From: Nocardia xishanensis NBRC 101358
GTDB lineage: Bacteria > Actinomycetota > Actinomycetes > Mycobacteriales > Mycobacteriaceae
Assembly (NCBI RefSeq): GCF_001613365.1
Contig: NZ_BDCF01000024.1
Span: 38,910-102,909, forward strand
DNA length: 64,000 bases
Reading direction: 5' to 3'
Every line of letters starts with the position of its first letter. Position 1 is the first letter of the stretch. The notes below the pieces were generated by a model. It had not been told where the DNA came from. It did no database searches and worked only from the letters and a program-made list of their open reading frames with translations. The translations under genes were made by a program, and so were the position numbers. This document shows positions 43,949 through 64,000 of the stretch, piece by piece.

Positions 43949-45004
43949 ATGCCGACGACCGAACTCGCCACCGCCACCGGACGCCACCGCCGTCGCCTCG
44001 ATTTACGTCACGGGATCGACCTGCCGCGCGGCGCGCGACGCGCGCACCGACCGCTGCTGTGGTCCGCGGCCGCGATGACCGCGCTCGCCGTGTTCTCCCT
44101 CGGTGGGATGGTCGTCGACGACCGCACGTTGCTCGGGGAATCGGTGTGGTTGAAGACCTTCGAGTTCGGGGTTGCGTTCGCGGTTTACGAAGTCACGCTG
44201 GCATGGTTGTTGTCCTTGCCGCACAAAGGATCTCGCGCCACGTGGTGGCTCGGCACGGTGTTCGCGGCGACCGGTGCGATCGATGTCGGCTTCATCGCGC
44301 TGCAGGCGGCCCGCGGCACCTTCAGCCACTTCAATTCCGCCGACGACCCGGTCAACTCCATCGGTCAGACGGTGTTCGCCTCCGGCGTGCCCGGGCTGTT
44401 CCTCGCGAATCTGCTGATCGTGGTGATCCTGTCCTGGCAGCGGTTGGTGGACCGCCCCACCGCGCGCGCCATCCACGCCGGGCTCGCGCTGGCCGTTGCG
44501 GGCATGGCCCTCGGCTATCTGATGGGGTTCACCGGCGGACAACTCGTCCGCGACGCCAACGGACGGGTCGTGGAACTCGTGGCAGGGCACACCGTGCTGC
44601 GGGACGCCCCCGCTGCCGAGCTCGCGGTCCGCGACGCCGCCGAAGGCATGCCGCTCACCCACTGGAGCACCATCGGCGGCGACCTGCGCATCCCCCACTT
44701 CCTCGGCCTGCACGGCATCCAGATCCTTCTCCTGGCCGCGTTCCTGCTCACCCGCTCGGCCCGCCGTCACGCCTGGCTGCGCCCCGAATCCACCCGCGCC
44801 GCCCTCGTCGGCATCCTCGCTCTCGCCTACACCGGCCTATTGGCCGTCAGCTTCTCGCAAGCGATGCGCGCCCAGTCCCTCGTCCACCCGGACGCCGCGA
44901 CCCTCATCTCCTACGCCTGCCTCGTCGCCTTCGCCCTCGGCGCGACCCTCGCCGTCCGCCGCCGCGGACGACGTCTCGTCGCCGAAGCGCGATCAGCCGT
45001 GTAG
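43949..45004 (+). CDS. Hypothetical polytopic membrane protein
   Basis: A 351-residue membrane protein with about seven hydrophobic segments (for example LLWSAAAMTALAVFSLGGMVV, FGVAFAVYEVTLAWLLSL, LFLANLLIVVILSW, FLGLHGIQILLLAAFLL, LVGILALAYTGLLAVSF). No family is recognised. Its conserved-looking signatures are FSHFNSADDPVNSIGQTVFASG and the His-rich IPHFLGLHGIQ. No ribosome site is visible before the ATG at 43949. It ends 61 bases before the convergent zinc-finger-like gene. Confidence 0.75.
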   Translation: MPTTELATATGRHRRRLDLRHGIDLPRGARRAHRPLLWSAAAMTALAVFSLGGMVVDDRTLLGESVWLKTFEFGVAFAVYEVTLAWLLSLPHKGSRATWWLGTVFAATGAIDVGFIALQAARGTFSHFNSADDPVNSIGQTVFASGVPGLFLANLLIVVILSWQRLVDRPTARAIHAGLALAVAGMALGYLMGFTGGQLVRDANGRVVELVAGHTVLRDAPAAELAVRDAAEGMPLTHWSTIGGDLRIPHFLGLHGIQILLLAAFLLTRSARRHAWLRPESTRAALVGILALAYTGLLAVSFSQAMRAQSLVHPDAATLISYACLVAFALGATLAVRRRGRRLVAEARSAV

Positions 45005-45065
45005 TGGGTCGCGCGCTAGCGCAACAGCTTGCGACGGCAAGTCGATACCGAGGCGCCCGCGGCGG

Positions 45066-45389
45066 CTAGCGCAGCCGTTCCGCTTCGCGGGCGAGGGTGA
45101 CGAGGGTCGCGCTGAGGGAGGCCAGCTCGTCGGTGTCGGCGCCTTCGCCGATCGCGGTCGCGATGTCCTCGGCGGCGCAGCGGGCGGCGAACCAGCGGTC
45201 CGCCAAGTCGGCGGCCTCCTGGGCGCTGAGCACGACGGAGTCTTCCGGGATCCCGGTGCCTTTGAGGCTGTTGCGGTGTTCGTAGGCCCGTTGACGGCAG
45301 GACTGGCGGCAGTACCGGCGACGACGCCCGGCCTCCGACTCGACGATCTCCCGCCCACACCACAGGCAGGACAGCAAGCGGCGCGACAT
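45066..45389 (-). CDS. Small zinc-finger-like protein, hypothetical
   Basis: A 107-residue protein. LLSCLWCGREIVESEAGRRRRYCRQSCRQRAYEHR carries a CxxC...CxxxC set and looks like a small treble-clef or FPG-like zinc finger; the C-terminal half (QEAADLADRWFAARCAAEDIATAIG...) is helical. The start at ATG 45389 is used; the open frame to 45464 is not supported. It is divergent from rbpA, and a similar pairing is common in related genomes as far as I recall. Function unknown. Confidence 0.75.
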   Translation of the reverse strand: MSRRLLSCLWCGREIVESEAGRRRRYCRQSCRQRAYEHRNSLKGTGIPEDSVVLSAQEAADLADRWFAARCAAEDIATAIGEGADTDELASLSATLVTLAREAERLR

Positions 45390-45539
45390 GAGGCAGAACA
45401 CTAGTGTGTCGCTCGCGGGGTTCGCCCGCAGACCCCCCGCCGTGGCCGGACCGCAACACAGCACACCGCACCGCCGCCCGCGTGGCGAGGAGTTACTTCG
45501 CTACCGACTACAATGGAACGGTTCACCGTCGCCGTATCG

Positions 45540-45566
45540 GGAACTATTGACGCAGGCCCGTTCGTT
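45540..45566 (+). promoter_or_regulatory. Candidate stress-sigma promoter of rbpA
   Basis: GGAAC (45540-45544) is followed after 19 bases by GTT (45564-45566), the layout of SigH/SigE/SigR-type promoters. A housekeeping-like TTGACG (45547-45552) with CTAAAG 17 bases later overlaps it. Streptomyces rbpA is induced by SigR, so dual control is plausible. The rbpA ATG is about 85 bases downstream. Confidence 0.4.
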
Positions 45567-45652
45567 GCACTAAAGGTCCAGCGAACGCAGGACGCGTTCG
45601 CCCGGGCACGGTCGCAGCGCAACAAAGACTCGAGCACAGGGAGAGGCACACC

Positions 45653-45988
45653 ATGGCAGATCGCGTACTCCGGGGCAGTCGGCTCGGAGCGGTGAGCTAC
45701 GAGACCGATCGCGACCACGACCTGGCCCCGCGTCGGATCGCCCGGTACCGCACCGACAACGGCGAAGAGTTCGACGTGCCCTTCGCCGACGACGCCGAGA
45801 TCCCCCCGACCTGGCTGTGCCGCAACGGTCAGGAGGGCATCCTGGTCGAGGGCACCACGCAGGAGACCAAGAAGGTCAAGCCGCCGCGCACCCACTGGGA
45901 CATGCTGCTGGAGCGCCGCAGCAAGGAAGAGCTCGAGGAGCTGCTCAAGGAGCGCCTCGAACTGCTCAAGACCCGCCGCCGCGCCTGA
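45653..45988 (+). CDS. rbpA: RNA polymerase-binding protein RbpA
   Basis: A 111-residue RbpA. N-terminal MADRVLRGSRLGAVSYETDRD, core RTDNGEEFDVPFADDAEIPPTWLCRNGQEGIL, basic linker with the KKVKPPRTHWDMLLERR segment that contacts sigma A and promoter DNA, and the C-terminal sigma-interacting helix KEELEELLKERLELLKTRR. It is an essential general transcription activator of actinobacterial sigma-A holoenzyme and affects rifampicin tolerance. GGGAGAGGC precedes the ATG. A strong terminator follows. Confidence 0.97.
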   Translation: MADRVLRGSRLGAVSYETDRDHDLAPRRIARYRTDNGEEFDVPFADDAEIPPTWLCRNGQEGILVEGTTQETKKVKPPRTHWDMLLERRSKEELEELLKERLELLKTRRRA

Positions 45989-46000
45989 CGCAGCAGACCG

Positions 46001-46034
46001 AAAAGGCCGCCTCCCCTTCGGGAGGCGGCCTTTT
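46001..46034. terminator. Rho-independent terminator, bidirectional
   Basis: Perfect 15-base arms AAAAGGCCGCCTCCC and GGGAGGCGGCCTTTT with a CTTC loop. It has T-runs in both directions, so it can end rbpA and, from the other side, the NRPS-exporter operon. Confidence 0.95.
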
Positions 46035-46052
46035 GTCATGGGGCCTGGCGCG

Positions 46053-46946
46053 TCAGTGGCTGGCGACCTTGCGATAACGCAGCAGCGCCAGCGGCATCGC
46101 CACGCCCAGGATCGCGACCGAGCAGATGATCGCGTATTCCACGCAGTGGTCGGCAGCCCAGCCCGACGGCGGCACGAACGACGGCGGCGAATCGTTCTCG
46201 AAGAGCTTGCGGCCGGACGCCGAGACGGCGGTGATCGGATTCCATTCCGCGACGGTGCGCAGCGGACCCGGCAGCGTCTCGGCGGAGATGAAGGCCGAGG
46301 AGATGAAGCTGAGCGGGAACAGCCAGATCAGGCCCGCGCTCTGCGCCACCTCGACGTTCGGCGAGAACAGACCGGTGACCGCGCCCACCCAGGACATCGC
46401 GAACGCGAACAGCAGGATGATCCCGAAGGCCAAGGCGGCGTCGGCGATTCCGCCGTTGATTCGCCAGCCGACGATGTAACCGCAGCCCACCATGACGGCC
46501 ACGCTCAGGATGTTCACCACCAGATCCGAGAGCGTACGGCCCATGAGCACCGCCAGCCGCGACATCGGCAGCGTGCGCATCCGGTCGATGATGCCCTTCT
46601 GCAGGTCTCCCGCCAAGCCGACGGTGGTGAACGCGGCGTTGAAGGCCACCGTCTGCGCGAAGATTCCGGCGAGCAGGAACTCGCGGTACTGACTGCCGCC
46701 AAGGGTGGCGCCGAAGATGTAGGCGAACAGGAACACGAACATCAGCGGCTGGATCGTCGCCGTCACCAGCAGCGTCGGCACCCGCAGGATGGTCAGCAGA
46801 TTGCGGTGCGCGACGATCGCGCTGTCACGGAAGATCCGCAGCTTCGGAGGTTTGATCTCCAGGGCCACAGCCGGTTTCGGCTCCGGCCGGGGGGCTTCCT
46901 CGGTCTGGTCGAGCTCTGCGCGTTCCACGGTCGATGCACTCGTCAC
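46053..46946 (-). CDS. ABC-2-type permease of the DrrB family
   Basis: A 297-residue integral membrane protein with about six segments after a 55-residue cytosolic leader rich in Pro and Glu. The DrrB pattern is visible in LLTILRVPTLLVTATIQPLMFVFLFAYIFG and the C-terminal FPLSFISSAFISAETLPGPLRTVAEWNPITAV. With the ATPase it forms an exporter for a lipophilic product, here most likely the NRPS peptide. Its start is 57 bases from the ATPase stop; the operon order is NRPS, ATPase, permease. Confidence 0.9.
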   Translation of the reverse strand: MTSASTVERAELDQTEEAPRPEPKPAVALEIKPPKLRIFRDSAIVAHRNLLTILRVPTLLVTATIQPLMFVFLFAYIFGATLGGSQYREFLLAGIFAQTVAFNAAFTTVGLAGDLQKGIIDRMRTLPMSRLAVLMGRTLSDLVVNILSVAVMVGCGYIVGWRINGGIADAALAFGIILLFAFAMSWVGAVTGLFSPNVEVAQSAGLIWLFPLSFISSAFISAETLPGPLRTVAEWNPITAVSASGRKLFENDSPPSFVPPSGWAADHCVEYAIICSVAILGVAMPLALLRYRKVASH

Positions 46947-47003
46947 AGGTTCACCTCACTCGCGTGCGCTGCACGGTGGTCGTCGTCGATTCGCGTCGCT
47001 GAC

Positions 47004-47996
47004 TCACGACATGATCTCCTCGGGTACGTCGTCGGTTTCCGATTCGGCGTCGGGCGTTGGCGCCGGTGTGCCGGTGAGAGACAGGAATACGTCGTCGAGA
47101 CTCGGACGGTGCACGCTCGCGTCGACCACGCACACCCCGGCGTCATCGAGCCTGCGCAGCGCCTGAACCATCGTGCGCGAGCCGTCGCCGACCACCACTG
47201 TCACCTCCTCGGTGCCGATGTCGTGGCTCGGCTCGCCAACGCCGATCTGGGCGAGCACTCTCATCGCGGGCTTCGCCTCCTGCCCCGGGGCCAGGGTGAC
47301 GGTGAGCCGGTCGCCGCCGATCGAGGTCTTCAGCTCGTCGGCCGAGCCGCGCGCGATGACCCGCCCTCGATCGATGACGGTGATGCGGTCGGCGAGCAGA
47401 TCGGCCTCTTCCAGGTACTGGGTGGTGAGCAGCACGGTGGTGCCGTCGTCGACGAGATCGCCGATGACCCGCCACATGTCGAGCCTGCCGCGCGGATCGA
47501 GACCGGTGGTCGGCTCGTCGAACACCACCACCGTGGGGCGGGCCACCAGCGCGCCCGCCAGATCGAGGCGGCGCGCCATGCCGCCGGAGTAAGTGCCCGC
47601 GCGGCGGTGCGCGGCGTGGTCGAGGCCGAGCGCGCTGAGCAGTTCGGTGGCTCTGGCGGTGGCCTGGCGGGGTGACATGCCGTAGAGCCTGGCCACCATA
47701 CGCAGGTTCTCGTAGCCGGAGAGGTTCGCGTCGACGGCGGCGTATTGGCCGGACAGGCCGATCCGACGTCGCGCGGCCGCCGGATCGCGGAGCACGTCGA
47801 CCCCGGCCACCCGCACCGAACCAGCGCACGGCTTCAGCAGGGTGGTGACGATCCGGACGGTGGTGGTCTTGCCCGCGCCGTTGGGGCCGAGTAGTCCCAT
47901 CACCGTTCCCGCCGGAATCTCCAGGTCGATGTCATCGAGCACGCGGACCTTGCCGTAGTTCTTGACGAGGCCGCGCACTTCCACCGCGAGAGTCAT
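47004..47996 (-). CDS. ABC transporter ATP-binding protein of the DrrA family
   Basis: A 330-residue ATPase. Walker A is GPNGAGKTTT, the DrrA-type signature is TYSGGMARRLDLAGALV, Walker B is VVVFDEPTTGLDP, and the switch is LLTTQYLEEADLLADR. The C-terminal 80 residues are the DrrA regulatory extension (ending in SVHRPSLDDVFLSLTG). It starts 16 bases after the NRPS stop, with GAGGTG as ribosome site, so product synthesis and export are in one transcript. Confidence 0.93.
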   Translation of the reverse strand: MTLAVEVRGLVKNYGKVRVLDDIDLEIPAGTVMGLLGPNGAGKTTTVRIVTTLLKPCAGSVRVAGVDVLRDPAAARRRIGLSGQYAAVDANLSGYENLRMVARLYGMSPRQATARATELLSALGLDHAAHRRAGTYSGGMARRLDLAGALVARPTVVVFDEPTTGLDPRGRLDMWRVIGDLVDDGTTVLLTTQYLEEADLLADRITVIDRGRVIARGSADELKTSIGGDRLTVTLAPGQEAKPAMRVLAQIGVGEPSHDIGTEEVTVVVGDGSRTMVQALRRLDDAGVCVVDASVHRPSLDDVFLSLTGTPAPTPDAESETDDVPEEIMS

Positions 47997-48012
47997 GACC
48001 GCACCTCACTCA

Positions 48013-61704
<13,692 letters not shown>

Positions 61705-61774
61705 TCATCACTCCGTTCTGCCGCAACTGACGCAACTCCCCGACCCCCCGCGGCGGGCGCGCACGCGCGAGCCG

Positions 61775-61796
61775 TAGGGCGTGTGATCACGCCCTA
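61775..61796. promoter_or_regulatory. Perfect 22-bp palindrome upstream of the NRPS
   Basis: Arms TAGGGCGTG and CACGCCCTA are perfect with spacer TGAT, 71-92 bases before the NRPS ATG. It looks like a TetR/GntR-class operator controlling the NRPS-exporter operon. No regulator gene is next to it. Confidence 0.6.
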
Positions 61797-61855
61797 TGAT
61801 TCGGAGCACCTCAGATGCCGGATGGCCGACGTATTGGATTTGTTTCACATCGAAC

Positions 61856-61872
61856 GACGTTGGCAGAACGTC
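61856..61872. promoter_or_regulatory. Second inverted repeat in the NRPS upstream region
   Basis: GACGTT-GGCAG-AACGTC, perfect 6-base arms, 152-168 bases before the NRPS start. It may be a second operator site or chance. Confidence 0.35.
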
Positions 61873-62079
61873 CTTTTCACCAGCTAAATTTCCGCAAACT
61901 TGCGCGCCGAGCGGCGTCGCGGACCACAAACACCGAGGTCCGACGGCTTACGCCGCGGACAGGGTCGACCTCGCGAGGCTCGCTAGCAAACAGCGCGCAA
62001 CATCACGAACAGGCTACGGAGGTCTCGCCTGCCCCGGAAAAGACCGGATGTTCGGTTGTCGGTGAGATCGTCAGCCAGG

Positions 62080-63801
62080 TCAGCCGACCGATTGGCCGAC
62101 CGAAAAGCCCTGGTCGGTCGCGTAGACAGACCGCGACCTCCGCCGGCGGGACCATGCAACGACGACGGCGGCAGCGGTCAGGATAGCGGAGACCCATTCC
62201 GGTGCGGCGCCGATTCGGGTAGCCAGCGTGGTGCTGCTGCGCGACGGCAGGTCGGCGACGAGGGCCGCGGGTACGAACAGCTCGGTCTGCTGCGGCACCG
62301 CGCCGTCGGCGGTGACGATCGCGCTGACACCGGAGGTCGCCGCGACCACCAGCGCCCTGCCGTGCTCCACGGCGCGTACGCGGGACATGGCCAGCTGCTG
62401 GTAGGTCATCTCGCTGTCGCCGAAGGTCGCGTTGTTGGTCGGCACGGTGAGCAGCTGCGCTCCGGCCCGCATCGAATCGCGGAAGGCCCGGTCGAAGGCG
62501 ACCTCGTAACAGGTCGCCACGCCGATGTCGACGCCGTCCGCGCGCACCACGCCGTCCCCGTTGCCTGGCACGAAATATCCTGCCCGGTCGGCATATTCGG
62601 AGAACAGCCGGAAGAAGGACCGCATCGGCAGGTACTCGCCGAACGGCTGGATGATCTTCTTGTCGTGCCGGTCCGCCGGTCCATCGGCGCCGTTCCACAC
62701 CATCACCGAATTCGTCGTGGTGCGATCACCGTTCACCAGCACGGCGCCCACCAGGATCGGCGCGTGGATCGCCTCGGAGGCGCGCGTGATGACCGCCGCG
62801 GCGTCGGCGTTGCGCAGCGGATCGATGTCGGAGGAGTTCTCCGGCCAGATCACCACATCCGGCCGGCGCACCCGCCCAGCGGCGACGTCGTCGGCCAGCT
62901 GCTCGGTGCGCCGGACGTGATTGTCCAGCACCGCGCGTCGCTGCGCGTTGAAGTCGAGGCCGAGCCGCGGCACGCTGCCCTGAATCGCGGCGACCGTGAT
63001 CGTCCGGTCACCGTCCTCAGGGGCGGGCAGCGCGGACCGGAGGATCACTCCGGCGACCGGCATGATAGCCAAAGTCGCTGCCGCGGTGATAATTCCGGTC
63101 TTCGACGCGAGTCCCGCCCGGGATCTCGCCGACCCGCTCGGCGCTGACTCGTCCGCCGAGTTCCGCTCGCCCGCGGCGGTCTTCGCCTCGTCGCTGGAAG
63201 CGTCCGGCCCCGGCGCACCGGCCGCGCGCGTCGTCGCCAGACGTGCGACCAGCGCCGCCAGCCCGGTGCCGGTGAGCGCCACCGCGAACCCGACCAGCGG
63301 CGCGCCTCCGACCGCGGCCAGCGACAGGAACCAGCCGTCAGCCTGCCCGAAAGCCAGCCGCCCCCAGGGGAATCCGCCGAATGGAAAGCTCGAGCGCGCC
63401 CATTCCGTCGTCACCCAGGCCAGCGCCACCCACAGCGGCCATCCTGGCAACCGGCCGATCAGGTTGGCCAGCAGGCCGAACAGTCCGATGTAGACCGCGC
63501 ACACGGTGGACAGCGCCAGCCACGGCGCAGGCCCGACGTAGATCCCTGTCCATGGCAACAGCGGCACGAAAAAGCCGAGCCCCGCGAGCATTCCGTAGCC
63601 GAAGCCGCCGCGCAGGCTGCCCGCGCCCCGGACCGTCGCGGTGAGCACGGCGATGCCGACGGGCGCGAGGAACCAGAACGGCCGCGGCGGAAAGCTGCCG
63701 AACAGCAGCAGTCCCGCGACCAACGCGGCCACGGCACGCGCGGCCACGCCGCGCAGCTGTTCCGGTGCGACGCGGGTGCGCGCGAGGCCGGGCATCGTCA
63801 T
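62080..63801 (-). CDS. lnt: Apolipoprotein N-acyltransferase
   Basis: A 573-residue Lnt. N-terminal membrane segments (LVAGLLLFGSFPPRPFWFLAPVGIAVL and others) are followed by a nitrilase-type periplasmic domain. The catalytic Glu lies in VVIWPENSSDIDP, the Lys in KKIIQPFGEYLPMRS and the Cys in VATCYEVAFDRAFR, and a final membrane helix follows. It adds the third acyl chain to lipoproteins. The ATG at 63801 overlaps the upstream gene's TGA (ATGA); a second ATG at 63795 is possible. A long Ala/Ser/Glu-rich insert (about residues 205-240) lies before the catalytic domain. There is no fused Ppm1 glycosyltransferase domain. Confidence 0.94.
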   Translation of the reverse strand: MTMPGLARTRVAPEQLRGVAARAVAALVAGLLLFGSFPPRPFWFLAPVGIAVLTATVRGAGSLRGGFGYGMLAGLGFFVPLLPWTGIYVGPAPWLALSTVCAVYIGLFGLLANLIGRLPGWPLWVALAWVTTEWARSSFPFGGFPWGRLAFGQADGWFLSLAAVGGAPLVGFAVALTGTGLAALVARLATTRAAGAPGPDASSDEAKTAAGERNSADESAPSGSARSRAGLASKTGIITAAATLAIMPVAGVILRSALPAPEDGDRTITVAAIQGSVPRLGLDFNAQRRAVLDNHVRRTEQLADDVAAGRVRRPDVVIWPENSSDIDPLRNADAAAVITRASEAIHAPILVGAVLVNGDRTTTNSVMVWNGADGPADRHDKKIIQPFGEYLPMRSFFRLFSEYADRAGYFVPGNGDGVVRADGVDIGVATCYEVAFDRAFRDSMRAGAQLLTVPTNNATFGDSEMTYQQLAMSRVRAVEHGRALVVAATSGVSAIVTADGAVPQQTELFVPAALVADLPSRSSTTLATRIGAAPEWVSAILTAAAVVVAWSRRRRSRSVYATDQGFSVGQSVG

Positions 63802-64000
63802 GCCTCGAACAGGGTGACGCCACGGTGCACGGTGCGCAGGCACCGAGGCAGCGCCGAATCCGGTTCCAGCGGCGGCAGTCCCGGTACCCGCGAGCGCGGA
63901 TCGGTGGACCAGCGCTGCACCGAGTCGGCGGCCGCCGCGACGACGAGTTCGTCGGCGTCCCACACCGCGTACGAGGCGGGCGCGCCGGGCACGAGGGTGC
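63798..64000 (-). CDS. Amidohydrolase-family protein, 3' end only (runs off the window)
   Basis: The last about 67 codons of a gene that continues past 64000. LVPGAPASYAVWDADELVVAAAADSVQRWSTDPRSRVPGLPPL split at the second clause is the C-terminal beta-sandwich tail of YtcJ-like amidohydrolases, and RTVHRGVTLFEA is the usual end. The catalytic metal sites lie outside the window. Its stop overlaps the lnt start, so the two genes are in one operon. Confidence 0.75.
   Translation of the reverse strand, partial: TLVPGAPASYAVWDADELVVAAAADSVQRWSTDPRSRVPGLPPLEPDSALPRCLRTVHRGVTLFEA

Larger units (their letters stand above)
61705..62079. other. Upstream region of the NRPS operon
   Basis: No gene is supported in these 375 bases between the lnt end and the NRPS start. 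Sequence at 61830-61920 is AT-rich and probably holds the NRPS promoter. It contains a 22-base palindrome (61775-61796) and a shorter one (61856-61872). I found no IdeR/DmdR-type iron box (TTAGG...CCTAA). Confidence 0.5.

Noticed and set aside
61708..61929. Possible 73-residue minus-strand gene upstream of the NRPS
   Set aside because: No ribosome site or family resemblance, and it covers both palindromes and the probable promoter. Better read as regulatory DNA.
61705..62079. Iron-responsive (IdeR/DmdR) box upstream of the EntF-like NRPS
   Set aside because: No TTAGG...CCTAA-type 19-mer was found by eye on either strand.

Overview
The window is high-GC actinobacterial DNA, most likely Nocardia or a close mycolate-containing relative. 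Support comes from RbpA, an Lsr2-family protein, a PknK-type kinase, an F420-dependent luciferase-like oxidoreductase, a DUF3558-type lipoprotein, AlkB and a very large NRPS, together with many GTG starts and ATGA/GTGA overlaps. No rRNA, tRNA, transposase or CRISPR array was recognised.

Layout. 0.1-8.5 kb: a YdcF-like protein, a truncated SRPBCC remnant, an MFS exporter divergent from an ArsR-rhodanese fusion regulator with a palindrome between them, an Lsr2-family protein, an ECF41-type sigma factor, a GlxA-type regulator followed by an isochorismatase-like hydrolase, and a TetR regulator divergent from a small membrane protein across a double palindromic operator. 8.6-17.8 kb: a MocR-type regulator divergent from a six-gene operon (beta-ureidopropionase-like amidohydrolase, dihydropyrimidinase/hydantoinase, F420-type LLM oxidoreductase, class III aminotransferase, methylmalonate-semialdehyde dehydrogenase, NCS1 permease). 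This is reductive pyrimidine (or hydantoin) catabolism. The canonical dihydropyrimidine dehydrogenase is missing and the F420 enzyme sits in its place.

17.8-26.3 kb: a frameshifted lipoprotein gene bracketed by an imperfect direct repeat, a copper chaperone, a GNAT acetyltransferase, two alpha/beta hydrolases, and a four-gene osmoprotectant-type ABC importer whose first gene appears to start with CTG. 26.4-29.7 kb is a decay zone: a frameshifted two-domain monooxygenase, an FAD monooxygenase and a MarR gene both lacking their 5' ends at one junction, a tandem DUF6968-like gene, and about 0.9 kb of apparently degraded sequence. 29.7-34.7 kb: a solitary alkB, a secreted lipase, and a clpP pair (second member lacking the catalytic serine) separated by a tandem 78/77-bp repeat and facing a PopR/ClgR-like regulator.

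34.8-46.0 kb: methyltransferase, iron-sulfur reductase, PknK-like kinase, HdeD, VOC protein, family 9 glycosyltransferase, ArsR, M23 peptidase, a membrane protein, a zinc-finger-like protein and rbpA with a strong terminator. 46-61.7 kb: a 4563-residue four-module NRPS (C-A-T x4, then TE) in an operon with a DrrAB-type exporter. Module 1 resembles EntF and has a serine code. 62-64 kb: lnt, preceded by the 3' end of an amidohydrolase gene that runs off the window.
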